Source: Bacteroidota bacterium (lineage in GTDB: Bacteria > Bacteroidota > Bacteroidia > NS11-12g > UBA955). Taken from it: 14,740 nt of DNA. This document shows positions 5,194-12,840 of this stretch, in pieces; within the stretch, counting starts at the first letter, position 1, and every line of letters starts with the position of its first letter. A model generated the notes under the pieces. It saw nothing but the letters and a program-made list of their open reading frames with translations, was not told the origin of the DNA and made no database searches. The position numbers and the translations under genes were made by a program. The stretch spans positions 1-14,740 of the forward strand of contig SXYY01000178.1 of assembly GCA_005788145.1 (NCBI GenBank). Direction: 5' to 3'.

Positions 5194-7425
5194 TTATTCG
5201 CCGAGTCCGGGAATATTTGCCGGTGATTGTTGGGTTGAGGCTTCGGCTCGCCGACTACAATCCAATATGCGGGCGTCAAATCCCTCAGGCATGTCCAGTG
5301 CATCTGTGACGATACCTGTTGATTTATCGGCAAGCGCAGCCTTCAGGAAGTAAGCATAAATCGGCAGGCTCATGTTGGATCCCTGCCCAATCAGTGAGCC
5401 ACGAATCCGCACCGTTGGATCATCTGCACCCACCCAAGTGGCGCATACCAAATTCTTTGTCAAGCCCATGAACCAACCATCGGCAGAACCCTGGGTCGTA
5501 CCTGTTTTTCCTGCAATGTGTCCTTCAATGGCAAACTTTCCGCCGCGAATTCGGCTGCCCGTACCTCCATTCACCACATTCTCCAACATTCTGAACATCA
5601 TGTAAGCCTTACCCGCACTCAGTACTTGGTCGGTTCTGGGCTGATTGAATTCTTCCAATACGTTGCCATTTTTGTCTTCGATGCGCAACAGGAATGAAGG
5701 TTCAACCCACAATCCATTATTGGCAAATGCGGAATACGCACTGGCCATTTCAAAGGGCGACAATTCCATGGTGCCCAGGCAAATCGAAGGAACTTTTGGT
5801 ATGCGGTTTTCCTCGATACCAACGCGTTCTGCAAATTTTACCACAATTTCCGGGGCGTCTTCACCCAAACTTTTCATTACCTGCGCGGTAATTAGGTTGT
5901 CGGAAAGTGCTAAGCCACGCGTCATCGTCCAAACACCGCCCGACTTACCATCGGCATTCCGCGGACTCCATTCTTCGCCGTTGCTCACGAAAACCGTGCG
6001 CTCTCGCGGGAATTCCGTGCAAGGTGTCATCTGGTTGATGTCGATCGCTGTTGCGTACACGATCGGCTTGAATGTTGACCCAACCTGTCTCCTCGCGCGC
6101 TTGTTGACGTGGTCGTATTTGAAAAATTTGTGATTGATTCCGCCCACCCAAGCTTTTACATGGCCTGTTTCGGGTTGAACGGCAATGAAGCCTGCCATGA
6201 GTACTTTTTTGATGTAGGCCATGCTGTCGTAGGGCGACATCAACGTATCGATATCTCCACGCCAACTGAAGACGGTCATTTTGATCGGCTTTTTTAATTC
6301 GCGAATGATCTTCGCCGAATCATCACCCATTTCTTCGGCCAATGCTTTGTATCGATCGGTTCGTTTCAGGGCACTTTCAATGAAGCCAGGGATGACTGCC
6401 CGCGTGGTGACATATCGCCAAGGTTTTTCTTGTCCCCAACTTTTGTTGAATTGCGATTGCAAGTCGGGCATATGGGTTTGCACCGCTTTCTCGGCATATT
6501 GCTGCAATTTGGGATTGAGCGTGGTATAAATCTTCAACCCACTGCGATAGAGGTCAATTCCACGCTCTTTGCACCAGGGTTTCAGGTATTCACCCAAGTA
6601 ATATTTGAAATATTGGGCCATACCATCCATCTCGGCGCTGCGATAATTGATTTTAATGGGGATGCTTTTGAGTAATTCAATACTGTCATCGGACAAGAAG
6701 TTGTATTTGTTCATTTGCTCAAGTACCGTATTTCTGCGTAAGAGCGATTTGTCGGGATTGAACTTGGGATTGTAACGGTGATTTGCTTTCAACATTCCGA
6801 TGAGTACCGAAGCTTCCTCAATTTTTAAATCCTTGGGCTTTTTATTGAAGAATTCTTTGGATGCGGACTCAATGCCAAATGATATTCCCGAGAATGGTAC
6901 CGTGTTGAGGTACATGGTGATGATTTCATTTTTGGTGTAACGTCTTTCCAATTCTACCGCGATGACCCATTCTTTGAATTTTTGCATGACCATGCCAATT
7001 TTGGTCGATGGTTTTTGAAAGCGATAAAACAAATTTTCAGACAACTGCTGCGTAAGGGTGGATGCTCCGCCATCCTGTCCCAGAGCGGCCACAGCCCTGA
7101 TTGTGCCACGAATATCAATGCCGGAATGGGAACGAAAACGCACATCTTCTGTGGCTTCCAACGCTTGAAAAACACAAGGTGCGATGTCTTTGTGTGCTGT
7201 ATTTATGCGGTTTTCCAAGTAAAAACTACCAATCAATGTGCCGTCATCGCCCAAAATTTCAGAACTCAACGCATTCTTTGGATTCTCAAGGTCTTCTACG
7301 TCAGGCATGTCGCCAAACAATCCAAAAGTCACCAAAAAGAACAATAAAAAAACGGTGATCGTGCCACCAATCAAGATTTGCCAAAAGCGCTTAATGAATG
7401 AAAATTTAAACTCGGGTGCTGCCAT
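5194..7425 (-). CDS. Class A penicillin-binding protein (PBP1A-type glycosyltransferase/transpeptidase)
   Basis: Polymerises lipid II into glycan strands and cross-links the peptides, in the periplasm, anchored in the inner membrane. 743 residues. Seen in order: short cytoplasmic N-terminus, one membrane anchor at about 14-37, GT51 glycosyltransferase domain at about 60-250 with the catalytic Glu93 in ATEDVRF...HSGID, GASTLTQQLSENLF at 120-133, and the second conserved acidic site Glu160 in ELERRYTKNEI. The transpeptidase domain covers about 405-700, with the acylated Ser450 and Lys453 in GSTFKP, SDN at 508-510, and KTGTT at 640-644. All catalytic motifs are intact, so both activities are expected. 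The glycosyltransferase motif reads GAST where GGST is usual. ATG 7425-7423. It lies 54 nt downstream of porW on the same strand, so co-transcription is possible; a weak -7-like TATATTCG is at 7436-7443. No clear terminator before rpmE2. Confidence 0.95.
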   Translation of the reverse strand: MAAPEFKFSFIKRFWQILIGGTITVFLLFFLVTFGLFGDMPDVEDLENPKNALSSEILGDDGTLIGSFYLENRINTAHKDIAPCVFQALEATEDVRFRSHSGIDIRGTIRAVAALGQDGGASTLTQQLSENLFYRFQKPSTKIGMVMQKFKEWVIAVELERRYTKNEIITMYLNTVPFSGISFGIESASKEFFNKKPKDLKIEEASVLIGMLKANHRYNPKFNPDKSLLRRNTVLEQMNKYNFLSDDSIELLKSIPIKINYRSAEMDGMAQYFKYYLGEYLKPWCKERGIDLYRSGLKIYTTLNPKLQQYAEKAVQTHMPDLQSQFNKSWGQEKPWRYVTTRAVIPGFIESALKRTDRYKALAEEMGDDSAKIIRELKKPIKMTVFSWRGDIDTLMSPYDSMAYIKKVLMAGFIAVQPETGHVKAWVGGINHKFFKYDHVNKRARRQVGSTFKPIVYATAIDINQMTPCTEFPRERTVFVSNGEEWSPRNADGKSGGVWTMTRGLALSDNLITAQVMKSLGEDAPEIVVKFAERVGIEENRIPKVPSICLGTMELSPFEMASAYSAFANNGLWVEPSFLLRIEDKNGNVLEEFNQPRTDQVLSAGKAYMMFRMLENVVNGGTGSRIRGGKFAIEGHIAGKTGTTQGSADGWFMGLTKNLVCATWVGADDPTVRIRGSLIGQGSNMSLPIYAYFLKAALADKSTGIVTDALDMPEGFDARILDCSRRAEASTQQSPANIPGLGE

Positions 7426-7479
7426 GATTTCAATGCGAATATACGCAGTTTTTTACAGCAGAATTGGCGTGCTTACCGA

Positions 7480-10131
7480 TTACTGGTTTTCGTAAAAAAT
7501 CCGGTAACCATTGAGGTCGAGAAGTTGTGTTAGCAACAAGTAGTTTGATTCAGTGATCCACATTGCTTGGTATTCGTAGAGTCCTTTCTCAGCAAAATAA
7601 CTGGTTGATTTTGACAAGAAATTCACAAATTCTTTGGCCACCTCCGCTTTGGAAAATTGCGAAATACGAATCACATTGTTGCTGCCTATTGCCGTGCTCG
7701 TGTTCACCAAAAGGTTTTCAAATACAAACTGTTTTTTGGCGAAATCGCTCAGCGCGGCACGAATCATGTTTGTGTTGGCGCCTTTGGGAAATGTAAAAAT
7801 ACAGTCGATGGTTTCTGAGGGCTTCGCCGCTTGAAAGGATTGGCCAGCCGCAGTGACAGGTGTAGAAGCTGCCTTGGCTTGGGCTTTCAATCGATCATTG
7901 GCTTCAATGATTTCTTGGGCCTTCAGCGCAATATCGGTTCCGGGGTAATCAACGACCAGTTGTTGAAGCAATTCAATGCCTTTTTCGGTGTTGCTCGATT
8001 TGATGTAGCAGATGGCTTGTAGGTAATCAAATTTGGTTTGAAGTTGGTTCCCTGCATAGTTTTTATCGGTTAGCAGTTTGATTTCCAAGGCTTTACCGAA
8101 ATCTCCCACTTGGTAGGCAGTGAGCATTTCATTGAATAAACTGTCAATGGTTTGATTTCCAGAATTGTTTTTGGCGACATCGCTCAAAGATCCGCCCGTT
8201 TCCAACATGCGAACGTACACGCTTTTGGGGTGATTGGTGAGCAGCTTGGATTTCCATTGGTCTGCTTGTGTATAATCTCCGGTCAGTCTGTTGACCTTGA
8301 TCAATTCATAGAGCGCTTGGGGTACGTTTTCGCTGAATGGGAAACGCTCTACCAATTCTTTGAACAAGCGAATGGCTTCTGGATACTCTTGCAATCGGTC
8401 TTGGTAGATTTTCGCTCCGTCGAACAGCGCTTTTTCAATGGCCATCAACGATTGCTTCTGGGCTTTCTCGGTCAATGGTAATTGGGCATAAAATCTCTTT
8501 TCATTCTCCGCAATGTTTGCGGGGATCTCGTTTACCACTGAGTCTTTTTCCTTCGTTACCGTTTGCTTATTGCTTGTTGCAGCACTGTCTTTTGTTTCGG
8601 ATTCGGGCTCCTCTGCGTTGACTTTTTTGGCTGCGTATTTCCAATAATCCCGATTTTCTCTCTTGCCCCAGGTTTTCTCAAATTCTTGAGCACTCTTGCT
8701 TCGGTTCAGTGCATTGTAAAAAGGGAAAGAGGCATTCCCACTGTTCATCGATTGCATATCGCCACCACCCATACCACCCATACCACCCATGCCACTGCCA
8801 CCAATGGGAGGCATTCCACTGTTGTCTTTTTTGGCTTGTGCCAACTCTTGGGCTTTTTGTGCGGCTTCTGCAGCTTTCTTTTCCCTGTCAATGGCTTCCG
8901 CAATTTTTTCAGCACGCCACTTGGGGTCTTTGACCATGCGCAACAAACTGTCGTTGTTGTAGACGGTCATGACCTCCTTGAGCAAATCGCTAAGGATGTC
9001 GTTTTTCTGAACAATTGCGTCGAAATTTGGGTGAGATTTGTCAATAATTGCGTTGGCGGAATCGTAGTAAATGGCCGCGTTTTGAAACTGACGTTTCGAG
9101 AAGAAATGGTCGCCCAATGCCAAATAAGCATTGGTTCTGTGTTCGTTGTTGGTTGATAATTGTATTGCCTGATTGAAACGCTTGAACGCCATGGGGAAGT
9201 TTTGCGCTTTCAATTCGTTGTTTCCCATGTTGACATAAATCTGCCCCAAGAAATCAATGTTCTTGTCGTCTTTCAGCATTTTTTGCAATACTTTATTCGC
9301 TTTTGCGTAGTTCTCTTGTTTAACTGATAGAATATCTACCTGTGCCATTCTCGCGGCAAACGCCAATTCATAAGGCGGATTGAATCGCGATATCACGCCA
9401 TAATGTGCCTCTGCTTTGTCGTATTCCTTGGTGAATTGGTAACACTGACCCAATGCAAAATGTAGGCGGTATTTGTCCATTCGATAGTGGGTCGCTTGCA
9501 GCGCTTTTCCCAATGGCTCCTTGGCTTGCTGATATTTGCCCAAGGCGAATTGAAGGGCTCCATATACCCATTGGGCGTCGCCTTGCAAAGAAATTGGAAA
9601 TTCAGGGTCTTTCAAGATGTTTTGCACCAAAACTTCTGCATCGATGTTCCGTCCTTTGATTGAAAAACAGCGTGCAATCCAAAGTTGTGATTCAAATTTG
9701 ATTTCGGGCTCGGTGAAGTGACCGTTTACATATTCAAACAAATCGATGGCCGCACTGATTTCCCCCTTTAAAAAATAAGCTTTGCCATTAAGTAGGTAAG
9801 CATCGTCAACCCAACGACTCTTTGGATGCTTATCGATCATGGTGGATGCCTTTTTGATGACCTCATCCATCGTGCTCACATTTCCTTTCAACGCATCGAT
9901 GCTTCCGTAATTGAAAAGGACAATGGGTTTTCTAAAATCGTCTTTAAACCCTTCCCGCGTCAGTTCCATGGTTTCTAACCACTTTTGTTCTGCGTTGAAG
10001 AAGGTATTGTAATGTGCCAGGGTGTTGTGCCACGCTTTGTACGTCCACGAGGCTTCATTGCTACAGCCACTGAAAAATGCAGAGCATCCTACCAATGCTG
10101 TAAAAATGAGATTTTTCCTTGCCACGCGCAT
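7480..10131 (-). CDS. porW: PorW/SprE-type TPR lipoprotein of the type IX secretion system / gliding machinery
   Basis: Outer-membrane-associated lipoprotein needed for type IX secretion in Porphyromonas (PorW) and for gliding and secretion in Flavobacterium (SprE), where it is thought to link the secretion trans-envelope parts. 883 residues, typical length. Seen: lipoprotein signal with lipobox FSGC (Cys23), the characteristic KAWHNTLAHYNTFFNAEQKW segment at 32-51, a TPR superhelix at about 85-390 (e.g. LFEYVNGHF, ALGKYQQAKEPLGKALQATH, KRFNQAIQL), a charged coiled stretch at 405-435, a Gly/Met-rich linker at 439-460, FEKTWGKRENRDYW at 484-497, which resembles the family's KxWGxRxxxDxW region, and further TPRs at about 590-770. 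ATG 10131-10129. The C-terminal portion is family-typical but without recognised function. Divergent from the bactofilin/ATP-synthase cluster; 56 nt separate the two start codons. The family is well recognised, the choice between names porW and sprE is only nomenclature. Confidence 0.88.
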   Translation of the reverse strand: MRVARKNLIFTALVGCSAFFSGCSNEASWTYKAWHNTLAHYNTFFNAEQKWLETMELTREGFKDDFRKPIVLFNYGSIDALKGNVSTMDEVIKKASTMIDKHPKSRWVDDAYLLNGKAYFLKGEISAAIDLFEYVNGHFTEPEIKFESQLWIARCFSIKGRNIDAEVLVQNILKDPEFPISLQGDAQWVYGALQFALGKYQQAKEPLGKALQATHYRMDKYRLHFALGQCYQFTKEYDKAEAHYGVISRFNPPYELAFAARMAQVDILSVKQENYAKANKVLQKMLKDDKNIDFLGQIYVNMGNNELKAQNFPMAFKRFNQAIQLSTNNEHRTNAYLALGDHFFSKRQFQNAAIYYDSANAIIDKSHPNFDAIVQKNDILSDLLKEVMTVYNNDSLLRMVKDPKWRAEKIAEAIDREKKAAEAAQKAQELAQAKKDNSGMPPIGGSGMGGMGGMGGGDMQSMNSGNASFPFYNALNRSKSAQEFEKTWGKRENRDYWKYAAKKVNAEEPESETKDSAATSNKQTVTKEKDSVVNEIPANIAENEKRFYAQLPLTEKAQKQSLMAIEKALFDGAKIYQDRLQEYPEAIRLFKELVERFPFSENVPQALYELIKVNRLTGDYTQADQWKSKLLTNHPKSVYVRMLETGGSLSDVAKNNSGNQTIDSLFNEMLTAYQVGDFGKALEIKLLTDKNYAGNQLQTKFDYLQAICYIKSSNTEKGIELLQQLVVDYPGTDIALKAQEIIEANDRLKAQAKAASTPVTAAGQSFQAAKPSETIDCIFTFPKGANTNMIRAALSDFAKKQFVFENLLVNTSTAIGSNNVIRISQFSKAEVAKEFVNFLSKSTSYFAEKGLYEYQAMWITESNYLLLTQLLDLNGYRIFYENQ
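8764..8790 (+). repeat. Three perfect tandem copies of a 9-bp unit inside porW
   Basis: ACCACCCAT is repeated three times without mismatch; on the coding strand it encodes Met-Gly-Gly three times in the Gly/Met-rich linker at residues 448-456. The unit is a multiple of three, so copy-number change would keep the frame and only alter linker length. Confidence 0.85.
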
Positions 10132-10153
10132 TCTTTTGTGTTGATTAAAACGC

Positions 10154-10161
10154 TATTTTTG
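10154..10161 (+). promoter_or_regulatory. -7 element TATTTTTG for the membrane protein gene at 10188
   Basis: Perfect TAnnTTTG, 26 nt upstream of the ATG at 10188, in the short divergent gap with porW. A TTTG at 10135-10138 leaves 15 bases, shorter than the usual -33 spacing, so the partner element is uncertain. Confidence 0.4.
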
Positions 10162-10187
10162 GTTTTTTATTGACCCAGTTTTTAAAA

Positions 10188-10577
10188 ATGTCTAAAACCT
10201 CGCGCCGACGCAAAATTATCGCCAATCTTCGGAACAAACATCGTTTTGTGTTAATAAACGACACAACTTTTGCGGAAGTTTTTTCTGTTAGGCTCACGCC
10301 CATGAATGTGTTGATGCTGTTTTCGAGTCTTTTGTTGGCTTTCACCGTGATTGTGTTGTTGTTGCTTTCTTACACCCCCATGCGGGCGATTTTGCCCAAC
10401 GCGGTGACCAAGGAAAGTAGAGAAGAGATCTTGATGCTCAATCAACGGATCGAAGACATGAGCCGTAAATTGGAGGTTCAGCGCAGCAAGCAAGAAGTTT
10501 TGAACGCCATTCTAGAGGGCAAAGATGAACAATTGGATTCAACATCGGCGAGGCCAACAGCCAAGCCAGAAAAATGA
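10188..10577 (+). CDS. Short single-helix membrane protein resembling the N-terminus of bactofilin-linked M23 peptidases, peptidase domain absent
   Basis: 129 residues from ATG 10188; a TTG at 10170 in frame would add six residues but lies within the expected leader, so ATG is preferred. Seen: a strongly basic cytoplasmic N-terminus (SKTSRRRKIIANLRNKHRF), a short RFVLINDTTFAEVFSVRLTPMNV segment at 19-41, one hydrophobic helix at about 38-61, then YTPMRAILP and a predicted coiled coil at about 76-112, ending in a Ser/Thr/Pro tail. This arrangement resembles, from memory, the first ~120 residues of ~290-320 residue M23 (LytM) metallopeptidases that precede bactofilin genes in flavobacteria. Here the protein stops before any HxxxD or HxH zinc motif, and the 86-110 bases that follow show no peptidase remnant. 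Adjacent to bactofilin (110 nt to its ATG). A role as membrane anchor or partner for bactofilin is inference; catalytic function is not expected. Confidence 0.7.
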   Translation: MSKTSRRRKIIANLRNKHRFVLINDTTFAEVFSVRLTPMNVLMLFSSLLLAFTVIVLLLLSYTPMRAILPNAVTKESREEILMLNQRIEDMSRKLEVQRSKQEVLNAILEGKDEQLDSTSARPTAKPEK

Positions 10578-10656
10578 GCAAGCCCTTCTATTTTATGTGC
10601 GACGCAAAATGAAGCAGGTGTCCTCGATTTTGCTTTTAAATCCGCAGTGATTTTCT

Positions 10657-10664
10657 TATATTTG
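10657..10664 (+). promoter_or_regulatory. -7 element TATATTTG upstream of bactofilin and the atp cluster
   Basis: Perfect TAnnTTTG, 23 nt before the bactofilin ATG at 10688. A TTG at 10630-10632 leaves 24 bases, one above the usual range. The following gaps are tiny, so this promoter could also feed the ATP synthase genes. Its position argues against the GTG at 10664 as start codon of bactofilin. Confidence 0.5.
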
Positions 10665-10687
10665 TGATTATCGTTAACCTTACTATT

Positions 10688-11098
10688 ATGGCAATATTTC
10701 AATCCAATACCAACAAAAACGAAAAGGCGATTCAGTCTCAGGGCATTTTGAATATCATCGGTCAGGGAACCCGCATCACGGGCGACTTGATTTCGAATGG
10801 TGATTTTCGTGTGGATGGTGCCATTGAAGGCAATGTGAAAGTGGGTCAGCGCCTCGTGATTGGTGGTACGGGCAAGATACTCGGTAACATTGAAGCCGAT
10901 TCTGCAACTGTAGCCGGACATATTAAGGGAAACTTAACTGTAAAGAATGTGTTGGAGCTGAAGCCATCCGCCAAGATTGATGGGGACATCATTACAAATA
11001 AAATGGTGATTGAGGCAGGTGCGCAATTCAACGGACGTTGTACGATGAACGTGGCGGTGAGTGTTCCTCCGACGGCTGCGGGAAGTCCCATAAAATAA
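10688..11098 (+). CDS. Bactofilin (polymer-forming cytoskeletal protein)
   Basis: Nucleotide-independent cytoskeletal protein that polymerises into filaments and often recruits cell-wall enzymes or other morphogenetic proteins at the membrane. 136 residues from ATG 10688; an upstream in-frame GTG (10664) overlaps the -7 element and is unlikely. Seen: short flexible N-terminus (MAIFQSNTNKNEK), then the right-handed beta-helix of the DUF583/bactofilin domain at about 18-122 with regular repeats such as GTRITGDLISNGDFRVDGAI, EGNVKVGQRLVIG, GKILGNIEADSATVAG and ELKPSAKIDGDIITNKMVIE. The Pro/Ala-rich C-terminus is the usual unstructured tail. It is 6 nt upstream of the AtpZ-like gene and probably transcribed with it. 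Its upstream neighbour is a likely membrane partner. Confidence 0.94.
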   Translation: MAIFQSNTNKNEKAIQSQGILNIIGQGTRITGDLISNGDFRVDGAIEGNVKVGQRLVIGGTGKILGNIEADSATVAGHIKGNLTVKNVLELKPSAKIDGDIITNKMVIEAGAQFNGRCTMNVAVSVPPTAAGSPIK

Positions 11099-11104
11099 AC
11101 TTTC

Positions 11105-11284
11105 ATGCGGGAGTGGGGTAAATACACCGGAGTGGCTTTTGAAATGATCGCCACCATGGTACTGTTTGTATTTGTGGGTCGATGGATCGATCGCCAATGG
11201 CCGCTCTCGTTTCCATTGGGGACCTTTTTTGGCGCATTGTTGGGCGTGGGCGCCAGTTTGTATGTAATTTTGAAAAAATTTTAG
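11105..11284 (+). CDS. AtpZ-like small membrane protein (AtpZ/AtpI family)
   Basis: 59 residues, ATG 11105 to TAG 11284. Two hydrophobic segments at about 8-25 and 36-57 are separated by RWIDRQWPLSFP, the hairpin layout of the AtpZ/AtpI (F1F0-ATPase-associated) family. Such proteins head many atp operons; roles proposed elsewhere are assistance in c-ring assembly and magnesium/calcium supply. 6 nt separate it from the bactofilin stop, and only 1 nt from the next start codon (TAG C GTG), so translation coupling is likely. Too short for a confident family assignment by eye alone, but position and hydropathy agree. Confidence 0.8.
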   Translation: MREWGKYTGVAFEMIATMVLFVFVGRWIDRQWPLSFPLGTFFGALLGVGASLYVILKKF

Positions 11285-11285
11285 C

Positions 11286-11687
11286 GTGAGAGAGTACAAT
11301 ATCAAAATCGTGGGGTTGGGGTTGATGATGGCCTTAAGTACCTTATTAGCCGATTGGGTGAGCAAGACAGTATCTGTGCCCACAGACGCCTATTTGGGTT
11401 TGCTTTATTTGGTCATTATTTTTTGGTCGCTCCAATATTATGTGAGCAAATCCAGCGTGTCAAACCCCAATCAATGGGTGAGAAGGGCAATGACATCGAG
11501 TATGCTCAGGCTTTTGGCGGTTCTTACCTTTTTGTTAATCACACTCATAAACAGAGGAAAAGCAGATTTGGTATTCGCTTCTGCCTATTGCTTGTATTTT
11601 CTTTTGTTTTTGTTGTTTGAAATGTCCGAAAAGCGCATTAACTTGCGCCCCGATTCAAATGATGGGCCACCCAAAGAAAATGCCTGA
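11286..11687 (+). CDS. Four-helix membrane protein, AtpI-like, of the ATP synthase operon
   Basis: 133 residues with a GTG start at 11286, 1 nt after the stop of the AtpZ-like gene. Four hydrophobic segments at about 6-24, 34-53, 72-89 and 93-112, a charged WVRRAMTSSMLR stretch between the second and third, and a polar C-terminus ending RPDSNDGPPKENA. Its size, four helices and place between the AtpZ-like gene and atpB match the AtpI position in other atp operons, but the sequence has no motif I can use to prove AtpI. Its last 8 bases overlap the start of atpB. A role in assembling or stabilising the c-ring is inference. Confidence 0.75.
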   Translation: MREYNIKIVGLGLMMALSTLLADWVSKTVSVPTDAYLGLLYLVIIFWSLQYYVSKSSVSNPNQWVRRAMTSSMLRLLAVLTFLLITLINRGKADLVFASAYCLYFLLFLLFEMSEKRINLRPDSNDGPPKENA

Positions 11688-12804
11688 TTTTATTGCACCT
11701 TTAAATACGTCTTCTGTAAAGAAAACGCTAGTAACTTTTGTTTTTTCAGCGTTTTTAATCGTTACAATTCTCGCAAACCACCCTAAGAGTGAAGAACAAA
11801 TTGCATTGGGTAATCCTGAATCAACCCATGAATCTTCGAATTCTCATGAGAAGTCGGCTAAATATGATCCTGGTAAAATGATTATGGATCACGTAACTGA
11901 CGCGCACGATTGGCATTTGTGGGGTGAAGGTCATGAAGCGGTATCTATTTCATTACCCGTAATTCTTTTTGTTAAATCGAAAGGCCTGATTAGTTTTAGT
12001 TCTGCGAATTTTCAACATGGCCACGCTGCTTACGAAGGATTTCGTTTGAACGACAAGGGAATCGTTGTTTGGGAAGATCAAAAAAACACAGAAGACATTT
12101 ATGACATTTCTATCACAAAGAATGTTTTGGCGATGCTGTTGGCCGTTTTTGCGTTGATGATTATCGCCATCGGCATGGCTAAGTCGTACAAAAAAAGACA
12201 AGGTAAGGCCCCTAAAGGCTTTCACAATTTGGTTGAGCCTTTGATTTTGTTTGTCCGTGACGATGTGGCTCGTGCTTCAATTGGACACAAGGCGGATAAA
12301 TATTTACCCATGTTGTTGAGTATTTTCTTCTTTATTTTCATCAACAATATATTTGGGTTGATTCCGATTTTTCCAGGTGGTGCAAACGTAACGGGAAACA
12401 TTGCGGTTACCATGGTGTTGGCGGTAATCGTATTCTTAACGGTGAATTTGCATGCAAACAAATACTATTGGAAACACATTTTTGTTCCCGATGTTCCGGT
12501 TTGGATGTACATCATTATTATCCCCATTGAAATCTTAGGGGTTGTGTTAAAACCTTTCGTATTGATGTTGCGTTTGTTTGCAAACATCACCGCAGGACAT
12601 ATTATCATACTGGGATTCTTTAGTTTGATATTTATTTTTGGAGCGATGAAACCAGGATTAGGATTGGCAGTGTCTCCATTGAGTGTTGCATTTACTGTGT
12701 TTATGAGTTTATTGGAATTGCTAGTTGCTTTCTTACAAGCATTTGTATTTACACTATTAACTGCCATTTACATTGGCAGCGCCATCGAAGAGCATCATCA
12801 TTAA
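11680..12804 (+). CDS. atpB: F-type ATP synthase subunit a
   Basis: Membrane stator subunit that forms the two proton half-channels against the c-ring. 374 residues from ATG 11680, which overlaps the preceding stop by 8 nt; in-frame alternatives are ATG 11659 and ATG 11662. Much longer than the ~270 residue E. coli protein because of an N-terminal extension of roughly 140 residues: a hydrophobic, signal-like helix at 16-32, then a His/Ser/Glu-rich soluble segment at 33-145 (HESSNSHEK, DHVTDAHDWHLWGEGHEA), a hallmark of Bacteroidota AtpB. Membrane helices follow at about 148-168, 207-231, 241-258, 273-292, 300-325 and 331-368. Seen: the essential Arg298 in LMLRLFANITAGH and Gln353 in FLQAFVFTLL, counterparts of E. 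coli Arg210 and Gln252. The C-terminus ends in EEHHH. 36 nt to atpE. Confidence 0.96.
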   Translation: MPDFIAPLNTSSVKKTLVTFVFSAFLIVTILANHPKSEEQIALGNPESTHESSNSHEKSAKYDPGKMIMDHVTDAHDWHLWGEGHEAVSISLPVILFVKSKGLISFSSANFQHGHAAYEGFRLNDKGIVVWEDQKNTEDIYDISITKNVLAMLLAVFALMIIAIGMAKSYKKRQGKAPKGFHNLVEPLILFVRDDVARASIGHKADKYLPMLLSIFFFIFINNIFGLIPIFPGGANVTGNIAVTMVLAVIVFLTVNLHANKYYWKHIFVPDVPVWMYIIIIPIEILGVVLKPFVLMLRLFANITAGHIIILGFFSLIFIFGAMKPGLGLAVSPLSVAFTVFMSLLELLVAFLQAFVFTLLTAIYIGSAIEEHHH

Positions 12805-12840
12805 AATTAATAAACCTATATAAAAAACAATCAAATAGTT
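12805..12840 (+). promoter_or_regulatory. A/T-rich translation initiation region of atpE
   Basis: The 36 bases before the atpE ATG contain only five G or C residues and no Shine-Dalgarno. An unstructured A/T-rich leader is the usual way Bacteroidota genes obtain strong initiation, and in E. coli an A/U-rich stretch before atpE raises c-subunit synthesis. The functional parallel is inference. Confidence 0.35.

Noticed and set aside
5194..7425. GAST instead of GGST in the glycosyltransferase motif of the class A PBP as a sign of inactivity
   Set aside because: Both catalytic Glu residues and the STLTQQL core remain, and Gly-to-Ala at this position is a mild change.
8563..9156. 197-codon plus-strand open frame opposite porW
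   Set aside because: Rich in His/Thr/Cys/Phe from reverse reading of the Gly/Met-rich linker and coiled region; no start context and no recognisable domain.
10664..10687. GTG at 10664 as start of bactofilin
   Set aside because: The GTG overlaps the final base of the perfect -7 element TATATTTG; ATG 10688 gives the normal bactofilin N-terminus.
11617..11679. TTG at 11617 as start of atpB
   Set aside because: It would overlap the preceding gene by 71 bases and add polar residues unlike other AtpB N-termini; ATG 11680 with an 8-nt overlap fits better.
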